Shown one piece after another: positions 6,159-12,983 of a stretch of 15,715 nucleotides of DNA (positions are counted from its first letter, which is position 1; every line of letters begins with the position of its first letter). Where the stretch lies: assembly GCA_021812735.1 (NCBI GenBank), contig JAKAMV010000132.1, positions 1-15,715 on the forward strand, written 5' to 3'. Origin of the DNA: Chloroflexota bacterium (lineage in GTDB: Bacteria > Chloroflexota > Limnocylindria > Limnocylindrales > CSP1-4). The notes beneath the pieces are model-generated. The model saw nothing but the letters and a program-made list of their open reading frames with translations. It ran no database searches and was not told the origin of the DNA. The position numbers and the translations under genes are program-made.

Positions 6159-6173
6159 CCGAGGGACCCTCGG
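6159..6173. promoter_or_regulatory. 15-bp palindrome upstream of the PH-domain gene
   Basis: CCGAGGGACCCTCGG is self-complementary around one central base, 47 bases upstream of ATG 6112. On the minus strand TACACT (about 6144-6149) could be a -10 box beside it. An operator is possible, but there is no known partner. Confidence 0.3.
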
Positions 6174-6233
6174 CGGACGGTGCCGGCGTCATGGCGCCGC
6201 CGAGGCGCTCCACCATTTGGCGGCGAGGGTGCG

Positions 6234-6263
6234 GCAGGGCCCCGGGTTGCCCCGGGGCCCTGC
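6234..6263 (-). terminator. Strong 13-bp GC hairpin in the gap between the secreted-protein and PH genes
   Basis: AGGGCCCCGGG (6236-6246) pairs perfectly with CCCGGGGCCCT (6251-6261) around TTGC, and two more outer pairs bring the stem to 13. It is the second of two hairpins downstream of the large secreted-protein gene. It probably ends or protects that transcript, though no U-tract is present. Confidence 0.5.
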
Positions 6264-6279
6264 TGGAATGCGCGTCCTG

Positions 6280-6306
6280 GATCCGGCCGCGTCAACCGGC
6301 CGGATC
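6280..6306 (-). terminator. Hairpin directly after the large secreted-protein gene
   Basis: GATCCGGCC (6280-6288) and GGCCGGATC (6298-6306) pair perfectly, with a tenth inner G-C pair possible. The stem begins seven bases after the stop codon at 6314, where a terminator is expected. No U-tract follows. Confidence 0.55.
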
Positions 6307-6313
6307 TGCGGAG

Positions 6314-8377
6314 CTAGGGGATGAACTTGCTGATGAACGTCGACCAGTTGCCCAGCGCGGTGCGCTGGCCGGGGCCGTGACCGGCACCGGCGCAGGTGCC
6401 GAGGAGGTTGTCGCCGGAGCCGCCCGCGAAGTACGGGCCGCCCCAGTCGGTGTAGGTGCAGTTCGACGCGACGTACTCGCTGGCGAGCCAGACGGCATTG
6501 CCGTCCACGGCCGCCGCGCCGTAGTCTCCCCATCGCGTCCGCGGCGGGCTGCCGACGAGCGCCGCGTAGCTGGTGAAGCCGTCGTCGGCCGCCTGGCCCC
6601 CGCCGCCCGGCACGACGCCCCACGCGCCGACGCCGTGGACGGCGTCGATCGGGGCGTAGGCCGCACTCGGGAAGATGGCGTCGCCGGTGGCGGTGAACGC
6701 CATCACGCCGCGGCCGCTGGCCGTGACGCCGATGGCCGGGTAGGTGAAGTCGTAGCCGGCCGCGGCGAGGTAGCCCTGGTTCATCACCCTCCCGGCCGCC
6801 GGGTTGACGACGAAGTAGGCGATCCCGGCCCGGGCCGGCCCGCCGTCTGGGGTGACGGCCGTGTCGAGGGCGCCCCAGAGCCTGCCGTTCGCGTACGTCA
6901 CCTGCTGCATGCGGGTGTCGTTGGAGTCGGGCGTCGAGACGACCTCAGGCGAGGGCTGGGAACCGACCAGGAGCCTCCAGCAGCCGGTGCCGGCGATCGT
7001 CACGGTGGTCGTGTCGTTGAGGCAGTAGCCCTGCGGCGTGCCCGTGTCGGGCGCGCTGCCGGCGCCGGGCTGCTGCTGCGCCGGCGGGAAGGCGTACGTC
7101 TCGACCGGCACGACCTGGTTGGCGAGGCTCAGCGCCGGGGTCGAGGAGTTGAGGGACGAGGTGTTGGTGAGCGTCCACACGACCAGCTGGCTCGACACGT
7201 AGTCGCTGTGGAACCCGAAGACCGGGTCCACTGCCTCGGCCGCGGCGTTCGAGCTCATGAAGTACTCGGTGCCGCGGTTGCCCGTGTTGAACTGCGAGCT
7301 CGGCGACTGCGCCGGCCAGACGGTGAAGCCCGGCTGGTTCGGGAGCGAGTAGCCGGGCACGTTCACCATGCCCGAGGTGTCGATGTGGACCATCGTCACG
7401 CTCGACGCGCCCGCCGCCAGCTGGGCCTTCGAGAGCGCGTAGATCTGGGCCCCGGCGAAGCCGTTGTGGAGCCAGGGGTACGCGTTCGTGGTGAGGTAGA
7501 TGCCGTTGGCGTCGGCGCCGATGTGCGGGTAGTCGCCCAGGTAGGGCCCGGGGTTCACGCCACCGGTGTTCGTGCCGTCGTTGGTGACGTCGATCCGGTA
7601 GACGTTCCACTGCCCGGTGGGATCGCCGGTCGCGCTGACGGCGAGGTCGAGGTGGTTGTCGAGGGTGAACGCACCGTTCGGGAGCGTCTCGAGCGTGAGG
7701 ACGACGAGGAAGAACCGGTTCGTCGCCGCGTCGTAGATGCAACTCGGGTCAGTCACGAACTGGCCCCGGATGCCGGTGCTGCGGTTGATCGCGGGGGCGT
7801 AGCCGTAGAACGAGTTCAGGTCGATCGCGTGGTCCACGTCCCGCGGGAAGCCCGACACGATGTTCGTCGCCGTGTTGTCGGGCAGCATCGAGTTGCCGGA
7901 GCTGTCGTAGACGTTGAAGACGTCGTTGACGGCCTCGACCACGTAGCCGTTGCCGACGCACATGCCCTGGTCGGGCGGCTCGACGGTGAACTGGTTGCCA
8001 CCGCGCGCATACCGCTGCTGGTAGAGGTTCAGCCCTTCAAAGCCGTTGACGAACGACGGGTTCGACTTCGCCCGCGCGCTGCTGGCGGTCGAGGCGCCCT
8101 TGCCCGGGCCGCTCGACTCGCTGCGGTCGGTGATCGTGCCCGCATACGGCGCCGGTGCCGCCCCATCGGCCGGCTGACCCGGGAACTCGACCGTCGTCAC
8201 GTCGCCGCTGCCCGACGGCGTGAATGCGCCAGTCTGCGGCACCGAGGTGCCGGCCCTCGCGATGGTCGCCGCCGCCGGTCCGGCCGCGGTCACGGGCGCC
8301 GCCGCCGTCAGCATGGACATGACGACGGCGCCGCTCGCGGCGACGGCGATGGGCAGCCGGATGCGTTGCCTCTTCAT
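6314..8377 (-). CDS. Large secreted protein, probably a beta-propeller-like fold, function unknown
   Basis: A 687-residue protein from ATG 8377 with a strong AGGAGGG ribosome binding site about nine bases upstream. Residues 1 to about 32 are a signal peptide (KRQRIR, hydrophobic core, VTAA). Residues about 33-110 are a Ser/Gly/Ala-rich linker. The rest is dense in Tyr, Trp, Asn, Gly and Asp with recurring short strands: GMCVGNGYVVEAVNDVFNVY, DPSCIYDAATNRFFLVVLTL, YLGDYPHIGADANGIYLTTN, GRLWGALDTAVTP and TRWGDYGAAAVDGNAVWLAS. This alternation resembles extracellular beta-propeller proteins such as the sialidase-like or exo-alpha-type families. I cannot assign a catalytic family and see no clear Asp-box series. 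There is no C-terminal anchor; the protein ends FISKFIP, so it is probably released. A few Cys residues (for example in DPSCIYD, GYCLND, TGCWR and SNCTYT) could form disulfides outside the cell. An enzyme or binding role on an exported polymer is inference. Confidence 0.8.
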   Translation of the reverse strand: MKRQRIRLPIAVAASGAVVMSMLTAAAPVTAAGPAAATIARAGTSVPQTGAFTPSGSGDVTTVEFPGQPADGAAPAPYAGTITDRSESSGPGKGASTASSARAKSNPSFVNGFEGLNLYQQRYARGGNQFTVEPPDQGMCVGNGYVVEAVNDVFNVYDSSGNSMLPDNTATNIVSGFPRDVDHAIDLNSFYGYAPAINRSTGIRGQFVTDPSCIYDAATNRFFLVVLTLETLPNGAFTLDNHLDLAVSATGDPTGQWNVYRIDVTNDGTNTGGVNPGPYLGDYPHIGADANGIYLTTNAYPWLHNGFAGAQIYALSKAQLAAGASSVTMVHIDTSGMVNVPGYSLPNQPGFTVWPAQSPSSQFNTGNRGTEYFMSSNAAAEAVDPVFGFHSDYVSSQLVVWTLTNTSSLNSSTPALSLANQVVPVETYAFPPAQQQPGAGSAPDTGTPQGYCLNDTTTVTIAGTGCWRLLVGSQPSPEVVSTPDSNDTRMQQVTYANGRLWGALDTAVTPDGGPARAGIAYFVVNPAAGRVMNQGYLAAAGYDFTYPAIGVTASGRGVMAFTATGDAIFPSAAYAPIDAVHGVGAWGVVPGGGGQAADDGFTSYAALVGSPPRTRWGDYGAAAVDGNAVWLASEYVASNCTYTDWGGPYFAGGSGDNLLGTCAGAGHGPGQRTALGNWSTFISKFIP

Positions 8378-8696
8378 CCCGATCTTCCCTCCTCGCTATC
8401 GGGGGCCTCCCCCGTCCTGACCGGCAGCCAGGCAGGCGCGAGTATGGGACCTTCGTCAGGGCTCAGGCATGACGATTGTCCTGTCATGCGGCTGTTGCCC
8501 GCAAACACCGGTGCGCCGGCGCACCGGGGCGAGCACGGCAGGTCGCGGACGCCCGGCTGATGGGGCCGACCCGCCCGTCAACGAACGCACGGCTGATGCC
8601 GCGACGGGTGCTACGGTTCGGGCGTCGGCGGCTGGCGCCACATGGCACCTCCGCGCCGAGCCCGGTTGCCGCGTCCGTGCGGATCGGAGGTGCCCC
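8378..8696. promoter_or_regulatory. Divergent intergenic region with two dyads
   Basis: This 319-bp gap lies between the secreted-protein gene (minus) and the cupin gene (plus). It contains GCATGAC-N9-GTCATGC (8467-8489) and the perfect 20-bp palindrome CCGGTGCGCCGGCGCACCGG (8508-8527). On the minus strand a weak -10 box, CATACT (8441-8446), lies 64 bases before the secreted-protein start. A possible plus-strand -10, TACGGT (8612-8617), lies 80 bases before the cupin start. I see no convincing gene in the gap, although the cupin frame stays open back to 8469. Confidence 0.45.
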
Positions 8697-9089
8697 GTGG
8701 AGGAGTCCCGACCCGTCGTCCTCCATCCGGGGGACGCCGTCGAGCCGATCGAGTCGCGGATGGAGCTGCGCCACCACCGCGATCCCGACGGGCGCCGGGT
8801 GGGCTGGAGCGGCCCGATCCGGAACGAGGCGGGCGACGTCAGCGGCTGGCACCACCACGCCGCCAACGACACGTTCGTGTACGTCATCCGCGGCTCGGTG
8901 GCGATCGAGTTCGGCCCGCGCGGAGCCGATCGCATCGAGGCTCGGGCAGGCGACTTCTTCGTCGTCCCGTCCCAGACGGTCCACCGGGAGATCACCGGCC
9001 CGGACGCCGACCTCGAGGCGTTCGTCCTGCGCGTCGGCGGCGAGCCCGAGCAGGTCGACGTGGACGGCCCGGAGGGAGCCGGGCGATGA
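8697..9089 (+). CDS. Single-domain cupin protein
   Basis: A 130-residue protein from GTG 8697, with GGAGGT (8686-8691) five bases upstream. The frame is open further back, but that ribosome binding site and the end of obvious off-frame sequence fix the start. The core is a one-domain cupin: SGWHHHAANDTFVYVIRGSV gives motif 1 with the His-x-His metal ligands, and RAGDFFVVPSQTVHRE gives motif 2 with the third His. The usual motif-1 Glu is not clearly present, so the metal set may be three His only. Small cupins of this kind are often dioxygenase-like, isomerase-like or ligand-sensing proteins; substrate specificity cannot be read from the sequence. The gene is followed 40 bases later by a CDF-type transporter gene on the same strand, and the two probably share a transcript. 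A metal-related role is suggested only by that neighbour. Confidence 0.85.
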   Translation: MEESRPVVLHPGDAVEPIESRMELRHHRDPDGRRVGWSGPIRNEAGDVSGWHHHAANDTFVYVIRGSVAIEFGPRGADRIEARAGDFFVVPSQTVHREITGPDADLEAFVLRVGGEPEQVDVDGPEGAGR

Positions 9090-9129
9090 GTCACCCCCGT
9101 TGCCCGCGCCGCCAGGAGCGGAGCCGCAC

Positions 9130-9765
9130 GTGACCGCCCTCGCCGCCACGCGACCCGCCCTGCTGCGGCGGGCCGTCCGCCTCGAGTGGCTCACGGTGGG
9201 CTGGAACGTCGTCGAGGGCGTGGTGGCGGTTGGTGCGGGCCTGGCCGCCGGGAGCGTCGCGCTCGTCGGGTTCGGCGTGGACTCGACCGTCGAGACAGTG
9301 TCGGGGGCGGTCCTGCTCTGGCGCCTATCAGCCGAGGCCCGGGGCACGTTCGACGAGGACGCCGTGGAGCGGGTCGAGCGCCGGGCGGAGCGCCTCGTCG
9401 GCGTGGCGTTCCTCCTGCTGGCCGCGTACGTCGCCGTCGACGCGGCCCTCGCGCTCGCCCGCGGCGAGCGCCCCGAGGCGAGCCCGGTCGGCATCGCGCT
9501 GACGGCCGTGTCGATCGTCGTGATGCTCTGGCTCGCCGGGCAGAAGCGCCGGGCCGGCGAGGGCCTGAGGAGCCGGGCGCTGGTGGCGGACTCCAAGCAG
9601 ACGTACGCCTGCTGGTACCTGTCGGTGACGACGCTCGCGGGGCTCGCGCTCAACGCCGCGCTCGGCTGGTGGTGGGCCGACCCGGTGGCCGGCCTCGTGA
9701 TCGTCGCGTTCCTGGTGCGCGAGGCGCTCGAGGCGCTGCGCGGCGACGACGAGGACGACGACTGA
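9130..9765 (+). CDS. Short cation diffusion facilitator (CDF)-type transporter, membrane domain only
   Basis: A 211-residue membrane protein from GTG 9130, with an AGGAG about 11 bases upstream. It begins LLRRAVRLEWLTVGWNVVEG, then VALVGFGVDSTVETVSGAVL. The latter is the transmembrane-2 block of a cation-efflux (CDF) branch in which the usual HxxxD is replaced by GFGxDS. A second Asp motif is seen in LVADSKQTYACWYLSVTTLA. About five or six membrane helices are present. The protein ends in an acidic run, GDDEDDD, right after the last helix, so the C-terminal cytoplasmic metal-binding domain of full CDF proteins (about 300 residues) is missing. Members of this branch are usually annotated as Co/Zn/Cd cation transporters; the actual ion is unknown. 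The acidic tail could bind metal in place of the missing domain, but that is a guess. The gene is likely co-transcribed with the cupin gene. Confidence 0.85.
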   Translation: MTALAATRPALLRRAVRLEWLTVGWNVVEGVVAVGAGLAAGSVALVGFGVDSTVETVSGAVLLWRLSAEARGTFDEDAVERVERRAERLVGVAFLLLAAYVAVDAALALARGERPEASPVGIALTAVSIVVMLWLAGQKRRAGEGLRSRALVADSKQTYACWYLSVTTLAGLALNAALGWWWADPVAGLVIVAFLVREALEALRGDDEDDD

Positions 9766-9787
9766 CGCCCGGGCGATCACGCCTGGA

Positions 9788-9857
9788 TCGCGCACCGGGC
9801 CGGGGGCCGGGTCACCCCGGCGTCGCGCACCGGGCCGGGCGCCAGGTCAAGCCGGCG
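9788..9857. repeat. Two tandem 35-bp repeats at the convergent gene ends
   Basis: Units 9788-9822 and 9823-9857 each begin TCGCGCACCGGGCCGGG and end in CCGGCG, with about four mismatches between them. A third unit begins at 9858 (TCGCG) and then diverges. The second unit covers the stop codon and last codons of the MFS gene (stop at 9847-9849). The array lies between the convergent transporter genes and can fold into GC-rich hairpins, so it may act as a bidirectional terminator. Confidence 0.65.
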
Positions 9858-11193
9858 TCGCGGGGGCGGTGCGCCGGTCGAGGATCAGGAGGGCGGCGCC
9901 GGCGAGCGCCACGAGGCTGCCCGCCGCGAGCGCCATTGACAGCCCGAGCGCGTCGGCGAGGGCGGCGCCCGCGAGCGGCGCGACGATGCCCACCGCGTTC
10001 GAGACCGCGTAGTCGATCGACGCCATCACGATGGCGCGGTCCGGCTTGACCCTGCGCATGAGCTCGTCGAACAGGGCGAGGGACAGGCCGGCGTAGGCGG
10101 CCGCACCGGCGGCGACGACGATGCCCGCCGCGAGCGGGCTCGGCGCGAGCCCGAGGATGCCCGGGTAGGCGGCGACCCCGAGCGTCGACCAGACGACCAC
10201 GCGGCGGCCGCCGGAGCGCGCGGCCAACCGGCGCCAGGCGTGGTAGCCGCCGAACGTTGCCAGGGCGCTGGCCGTGGCGATCAGGCCGATCTCGGCATCC
10301 GAGGCGCGGACGCCGCGGACGTAGAACAGCGTGATCACCGGCGCCACGAGCTGGAGCGCGCCAGCGATCACCCCGTGGGCGAGCAGGTAGCTGAGGAACT
10401 GGCGGTTGGCGTCGAGGCGCCCCCGCCAGCGCCCGGCGCCCGCGACCCGCCACCACGACGCGCGCGGGAGCCTCGCCGGGGGTTCTCGAACGAGCCGGAT
10501 CTGGCGCTCGAAGGCGTACGCCACCGCGCCCGCGACGGCGAATGCGGCGAACGCGAGCCCGTAGCCCTCGGGGAACGGCAGGCGGTCCAGCAGCCAGCCC
10601 GTGGCGGCGACCGCCGCCGCGGTGGCCAGCGACATCGTCGCCCAGCGCCGGCCCAGCAGCTCGAAGCGGCCGCCGGGTCCCGCGGCGTCGTTCATCACGA
10701 TCGGGAAGGCGACCTGGCCGACCGTCGCCGGGATGGACGCGACCGCCCAGGCCACCAGGATCAGGACGACAACGCGGCCCCCCGGCGCCAGGACGACGAT
10801 CGCGGCGATCGCCCCGTAGCCGAGCCAGGACACCAGCCGCGACAGGCTGTACCAGCGGACGAGGTCGCGCCGCCGCTCGAGCAGCGCACCGGCGGGCACG
10901 CCCAGCACGAGCGCGGCGAGGGCCGTCACGACGGAGATCAGCCCGACCTCGAGGGCGCTCCCGCCGAGGCGCGCCACGAGGACCGGCAGGAACGGGGTGG
11001 CGGCGCCGATGACGCCGACCGCCGCGGCGTCGTACCGGAGGACGCGGCTGTTGTGGAGCTCGCGCAGGTGGCGCTCGTGGGCCGCCTGGTCCTCGGCGGA
11101 GAGCGGCCGATCCGGCGGTGCCGCGGGCGGCCCGACGCGGCGGGGCGCGCGGGCGCCCGGAGCCCTCGGCACGCCCGGTCCCCTCACGCTCAC
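9847..11193 (-). CDS. Major facilitator superfamily (MFS) transporter
   Basis: A 448-residue protein with about 12 membrane helices. Two GTG starts (11193 and 11187) each have an AGGAG five bases upstream, within the doubled sequence AGGAGCAGGAG; I use the longer. The first 50 or so residues are Pro/Arg-rich and cytoplasmic (ending AAHERHLRELHNSRVLRYDA). The first helix bundle contains GVPAGALLERRRDLVRWYSL, which fits the conserved MFS motif A loop between helices 2 and 3. A cytoplasmic loop after helix 6 (WWRVAGAGRWRGRLDANRQF) separates the two halves. The C-terminal half has LFDELMRRVKPDRAIVMASI, again a charged loop in MFS style. The substrate cannot be told; this MFS type is often annotated as a drug or general transporter. 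The gene is convergent with the CDF gene, and its last codons lie in a 35-bp repeat. Confidence 0.85.
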   Translation of the reverse strand: MSVRGPGVPRAPGARAPRRVGPPAAPPDRPLSAEDQAAHERHLRELHNSRVLRYDAAAVGVIGAATPFLPVLVARLGGSALEVGLISVVTALAALVLGVPAGALLERRRDLVRWYSLSRLVSWLGYGAIAAIVVLAPGGRVVVLILVAWAVASIPATVGQVAFPIVMNDAAGPGGRFELLGRRWATMSLATAAAVAATGWLLDRLPFPEGYGLAFAAFAVAGAVAYAFERQIRLVREPPARLPRASWWRVAGAGRWRGRLDANRQFLSYLLAHGVIAGALQLVAPVITLFYVRGVRASDAEIGLIATASALATFGGYHAWRRLAARSGGRRVVVWSTLGVAAYPGILGLAPSPLAAGIVVAAGAAAYAGLSLALFDELMRRVKPDRAIVMASIDYAVSNAVGIVAPLAGAALADALGLSMALAAGSLVALAGAALLILDRRTAPATPA

Positions 11194-11236
11194 TCCTGCT
11201 CCTGCGAACCGCCGCGCCGGCCCCTCCCCCGCTGAA

Positions 11237-11242
11237 ATGATA
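11237..11242 (-). promoter_or_regulatory. Candidate -10 box of the MFS gene
   Basis: On the minus strand TATCAT (five of six matches to TATAAT) lies 43 bases before the GTG at 11193, in a gap otherwise made only of G and C runs. No good -35 was found at 16-18 bases. The rest of 11194-11318 shows a direct repeat of ACCCGGGC (about 11292-11310) that may form a weak hairpin after the glycosidase gene. Confidence 0.35.
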
Positions 11243-11318
11243 GGGAGCAGCGGCGGCGGCCGGGTTCATCCGGCGGAGCGTTCTGCCTGGACCCGGGCCG
11301 GGCACCCGGGCCCGCCGC

Positions 11319-12644
11319 TCACGAGCGCGCCATGACCGCGACGAAGTCCCGCGACGACGGATAGAGGTAGCGGTAGGGGTTGGGCCGCGCGTCGCTGTTG
11401 ATCATGTGCGGCACGGCCACGCCGTGGCTGGGGTGCGAGTAGGTCATGAAGTTCGTCCACGAGTAGTTGATGTCGAGCTGCATCGCGCGAACGGCCCCCG
11501 CGGCCAGGACGATCTTCGCCAGCGTCTGCACGTCCATCGCCGGGCCGACCACGAACACGAGCGAGCCGTCCGCGCGCACTCCCACGGCCGTCCGCCACAC
11601 GGAGGCCGCGCCGGTGAAGGTCAGCCCCCACGCCGCCTGCGACCTGCTGGTCACCGCGGGCGTGATCGCTCCGTTGTCCACCAGCAGGACGAGGCTCTGG
11701 CGCACCGCCGTCACGTCGGGTCCGAGCATCGAGGCGCTCCACTTGACGACGTCGACGTGCCCGTCCTTGTAGAACACCATCGATGCCGCGCCGTCTCGCA
11801 GCGGCGCGGCGGTCTTGCCGTCCTGCCAGTAGCCGCCGTTGGAGTCGGCCAGCCTGAAGCCCGAGTTGAACGTCGCGAGCAGGGCGTCGCGCTGCGAGAC
11901 GGGCACCTCATCCGGCTGGGACCAGCCCGTGCCGCCCGGCTGCAGGTAGCCGGGGTGCAGGACCATGCTCACGAGGTTCTGGTCCATCCAGGCCACCGCG
12001 ACCAGGTAGCTGGTGTGCTGCGCGTCCGGCCGCAGGTACGCGACGCGGATGGCGGGCTGGCCGTGGAGCAGGACGAGCGTCTTCCAGACCCCCTCCCCGG
12101 GCAGCGGAGGGCTGACCATGGGCTGGATCGGGTCGGGCGCGGGGAACGGGGTCGGCGAGGGACTCGGGCCGAGCGAGGGGCTGGCGCTCGGGTTGGCGCT
12201 GACGCTGGGGCTCGGACCCAGGGACGGCTCGCTCGGCGCCCGGGACGACGATGCCGACGGGCTCCCCGAGTCGCCCGGGCCCACGTCGCCCACGATGGGC
12301 GAGGCATCTGGGATCCCGCCCTGGACGGTTCCGCCGACCCGGGGCGGGAACAGCGCGTACTGCACCTGCTCGAGCGTGTCGACGACGAAGCTCATGCCGT
12401 TCGACCGGGCCCACTCGGCCACTCGCGCGTCGATGGGATCGGTGCCCGGAGCCGTCAGCGCGCCGCCAAGCGAGAAGACGACCCACAGGACCGCGACCGC
12501 CGCGACCACGCCGACGACGCGGAGAAGCCGTCGACGCCGGGCGTGAGGCGTGGCCCCGTGAGGCTGTGGACGGTCCCCGGCTTCTTCGCCCGGGGCCTCA
12601 GCACCACCCTCGGGCGCATCGCTCGAGCGCTCGGATTCGTCCAT
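11319..12644 (-). CDS. Membrane-anchored protein with phosphodiester glycosidase (NAGPA-like) domain
   Basis: A 441-residue protein from ATG 12644; the frame is open to 12806, but the upstream part is off-frame in character. Residues 1-39 are polar and acidic, ending in RRRR. Residues about 40-61 are one membrane helix (LLRVVGVVAAVAVLWVVFSL), leaving the rest outside the cell. Residues about 125-175 are a Ser/Pro linker (SPSPTPFPAPDP and similar). From about residue 240 comes a phosphodiester glycosidase domain, the family of the human lysosomal uncovering enzyme and of bacterial exopolysaccharide proteins. Its blocks include LLATFNSGFRLADSNGGYWQ, DGAASMVFYKDGHVDVVKW, SLVLLVDNG, AVGVRADGSLVFVVG and RAMQLDINYSWTNFMTY. 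The Asp/Asn residues of QLDIN and of the TFNSGF loop sit at typical active-site positions. A role in processing a cell-envelope glycan is likely; the exact bond is unknown. Confidence 0.85.
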   Translation of the reverse strand: MDESERSSDAPEGGAEAPGEEAGDRPQPHGATPHARRRRLLRVVGVVAAVAVLWVVFSLGGALTAPGTDPIDARVAEWARSNGMSFVVDTLEQVQYALFPPRVGGTVQGGIPDASPIVGDVGPGDSGSPSASSSRAPSEPSLGPSPSVSANPSASPSLGPSPSPTPFPAPDPIQPMVSPPLPGEGVWKTLVLLHGQPAIRVAYLRPDAQHTSYLVAVAWMDQNLVSMVLHPGYLQPGGTGWSQPDEVPVSQRDALLATFNSGFRLADSNGGYWQDGKTAAPLRDGAASMVFYKDGHVDVVKWSASMLGPDVTAVRQSLVLLVDNGAITPAVTSRSQAAWGLTFTGAASVWRTAVGVRADGSLVFVVGPAMDVQTLAKIVLAAGAVRAMQLDINYSWTNFMTYSHPSHGVAVPHMINSDARPNPYRYLYPSSRDFVAVMARS

Positions 12645-12983
12645 GCCGGAGCCCACCCGCGGGTGCAACTTGGCGTGGCTTGCGGGACCGGCGCCACGCG
12701 CCGCGGGCGCGGCGCGGCCACAACTATAGGCGTGAGCCTCGCAGGACGCCCCAGGCACGCCGGGGGCTCTTGTCGCGACTCGCGGGCCGGCGGCGGGCGG
12801 AGGCATCGGTCCAGGGGTCGGCGGCGGAAGGAGGCATCGGTCCAGAGGGTCCGTGGTCGCCGAGCAGGCGCGCGTGGCGATCTACGCCGGGTGGCCGCTC
12901 GTGGGGATCGCCACCGACCGATCGACAACATCGGCACGCCCGTCGGCGACGGCCAGGCTGACCAGCGGTAGGCTTCGAGGAGC
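12645..12983. other. 339-bp intergenic region between glycosidase and PaiB genes
   Basis: The region holds TATAGT on the minus strand (12723-12728), a good -10 box about 80 bases before the glycosidase start but with no matching -35. It also contains a GC-rich, hairpin-prone leader (about 12690-12720), the 31-bp repeats at 12786-12850, and a frame from GTG 12853 that reads VAEQARVAIYAGWPLVGIAT before becoming low in complexity. I do not consider that frame a proven gene. TAGGCT (12969-12974) is a weak possible -10 box for the PaiB gene. Confidence 0.4.
12786..12850. repeat. Two tandem imperfect 31-bp repeats
   Basis: The core GGAGGCATCGGTCCAG occurs at 12799-12814 and 12830-12845, exactly 31 bases apart. 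The flanks (GGCGGCGG before, GGGTC or GGTC after) also match. The units lie between divergent genes, upstream of both the glycosidase and PaiB genes, so they could be paired protein-binding sites or a simple local duplication. Confidence 0.6.

Noticed and set aside
5660..8560. A 966-codon plus-strand open frame across the PH and secreted-protein genes
   Set aside because: Its product is an Arg/Val/Gly/Asp-rich string with no fold or motif, typical of the antisense of a GC-rich gene. The minus-strand genes have a signal peptide, ribosome binding sites and membrane segments.
9812..11305. A 497-codon minus-strand frame over the MFS gene
   Set aside because: It is an Arg-rich out-of-phase reading of the transporter, which has proper membrane helices in the other frame.
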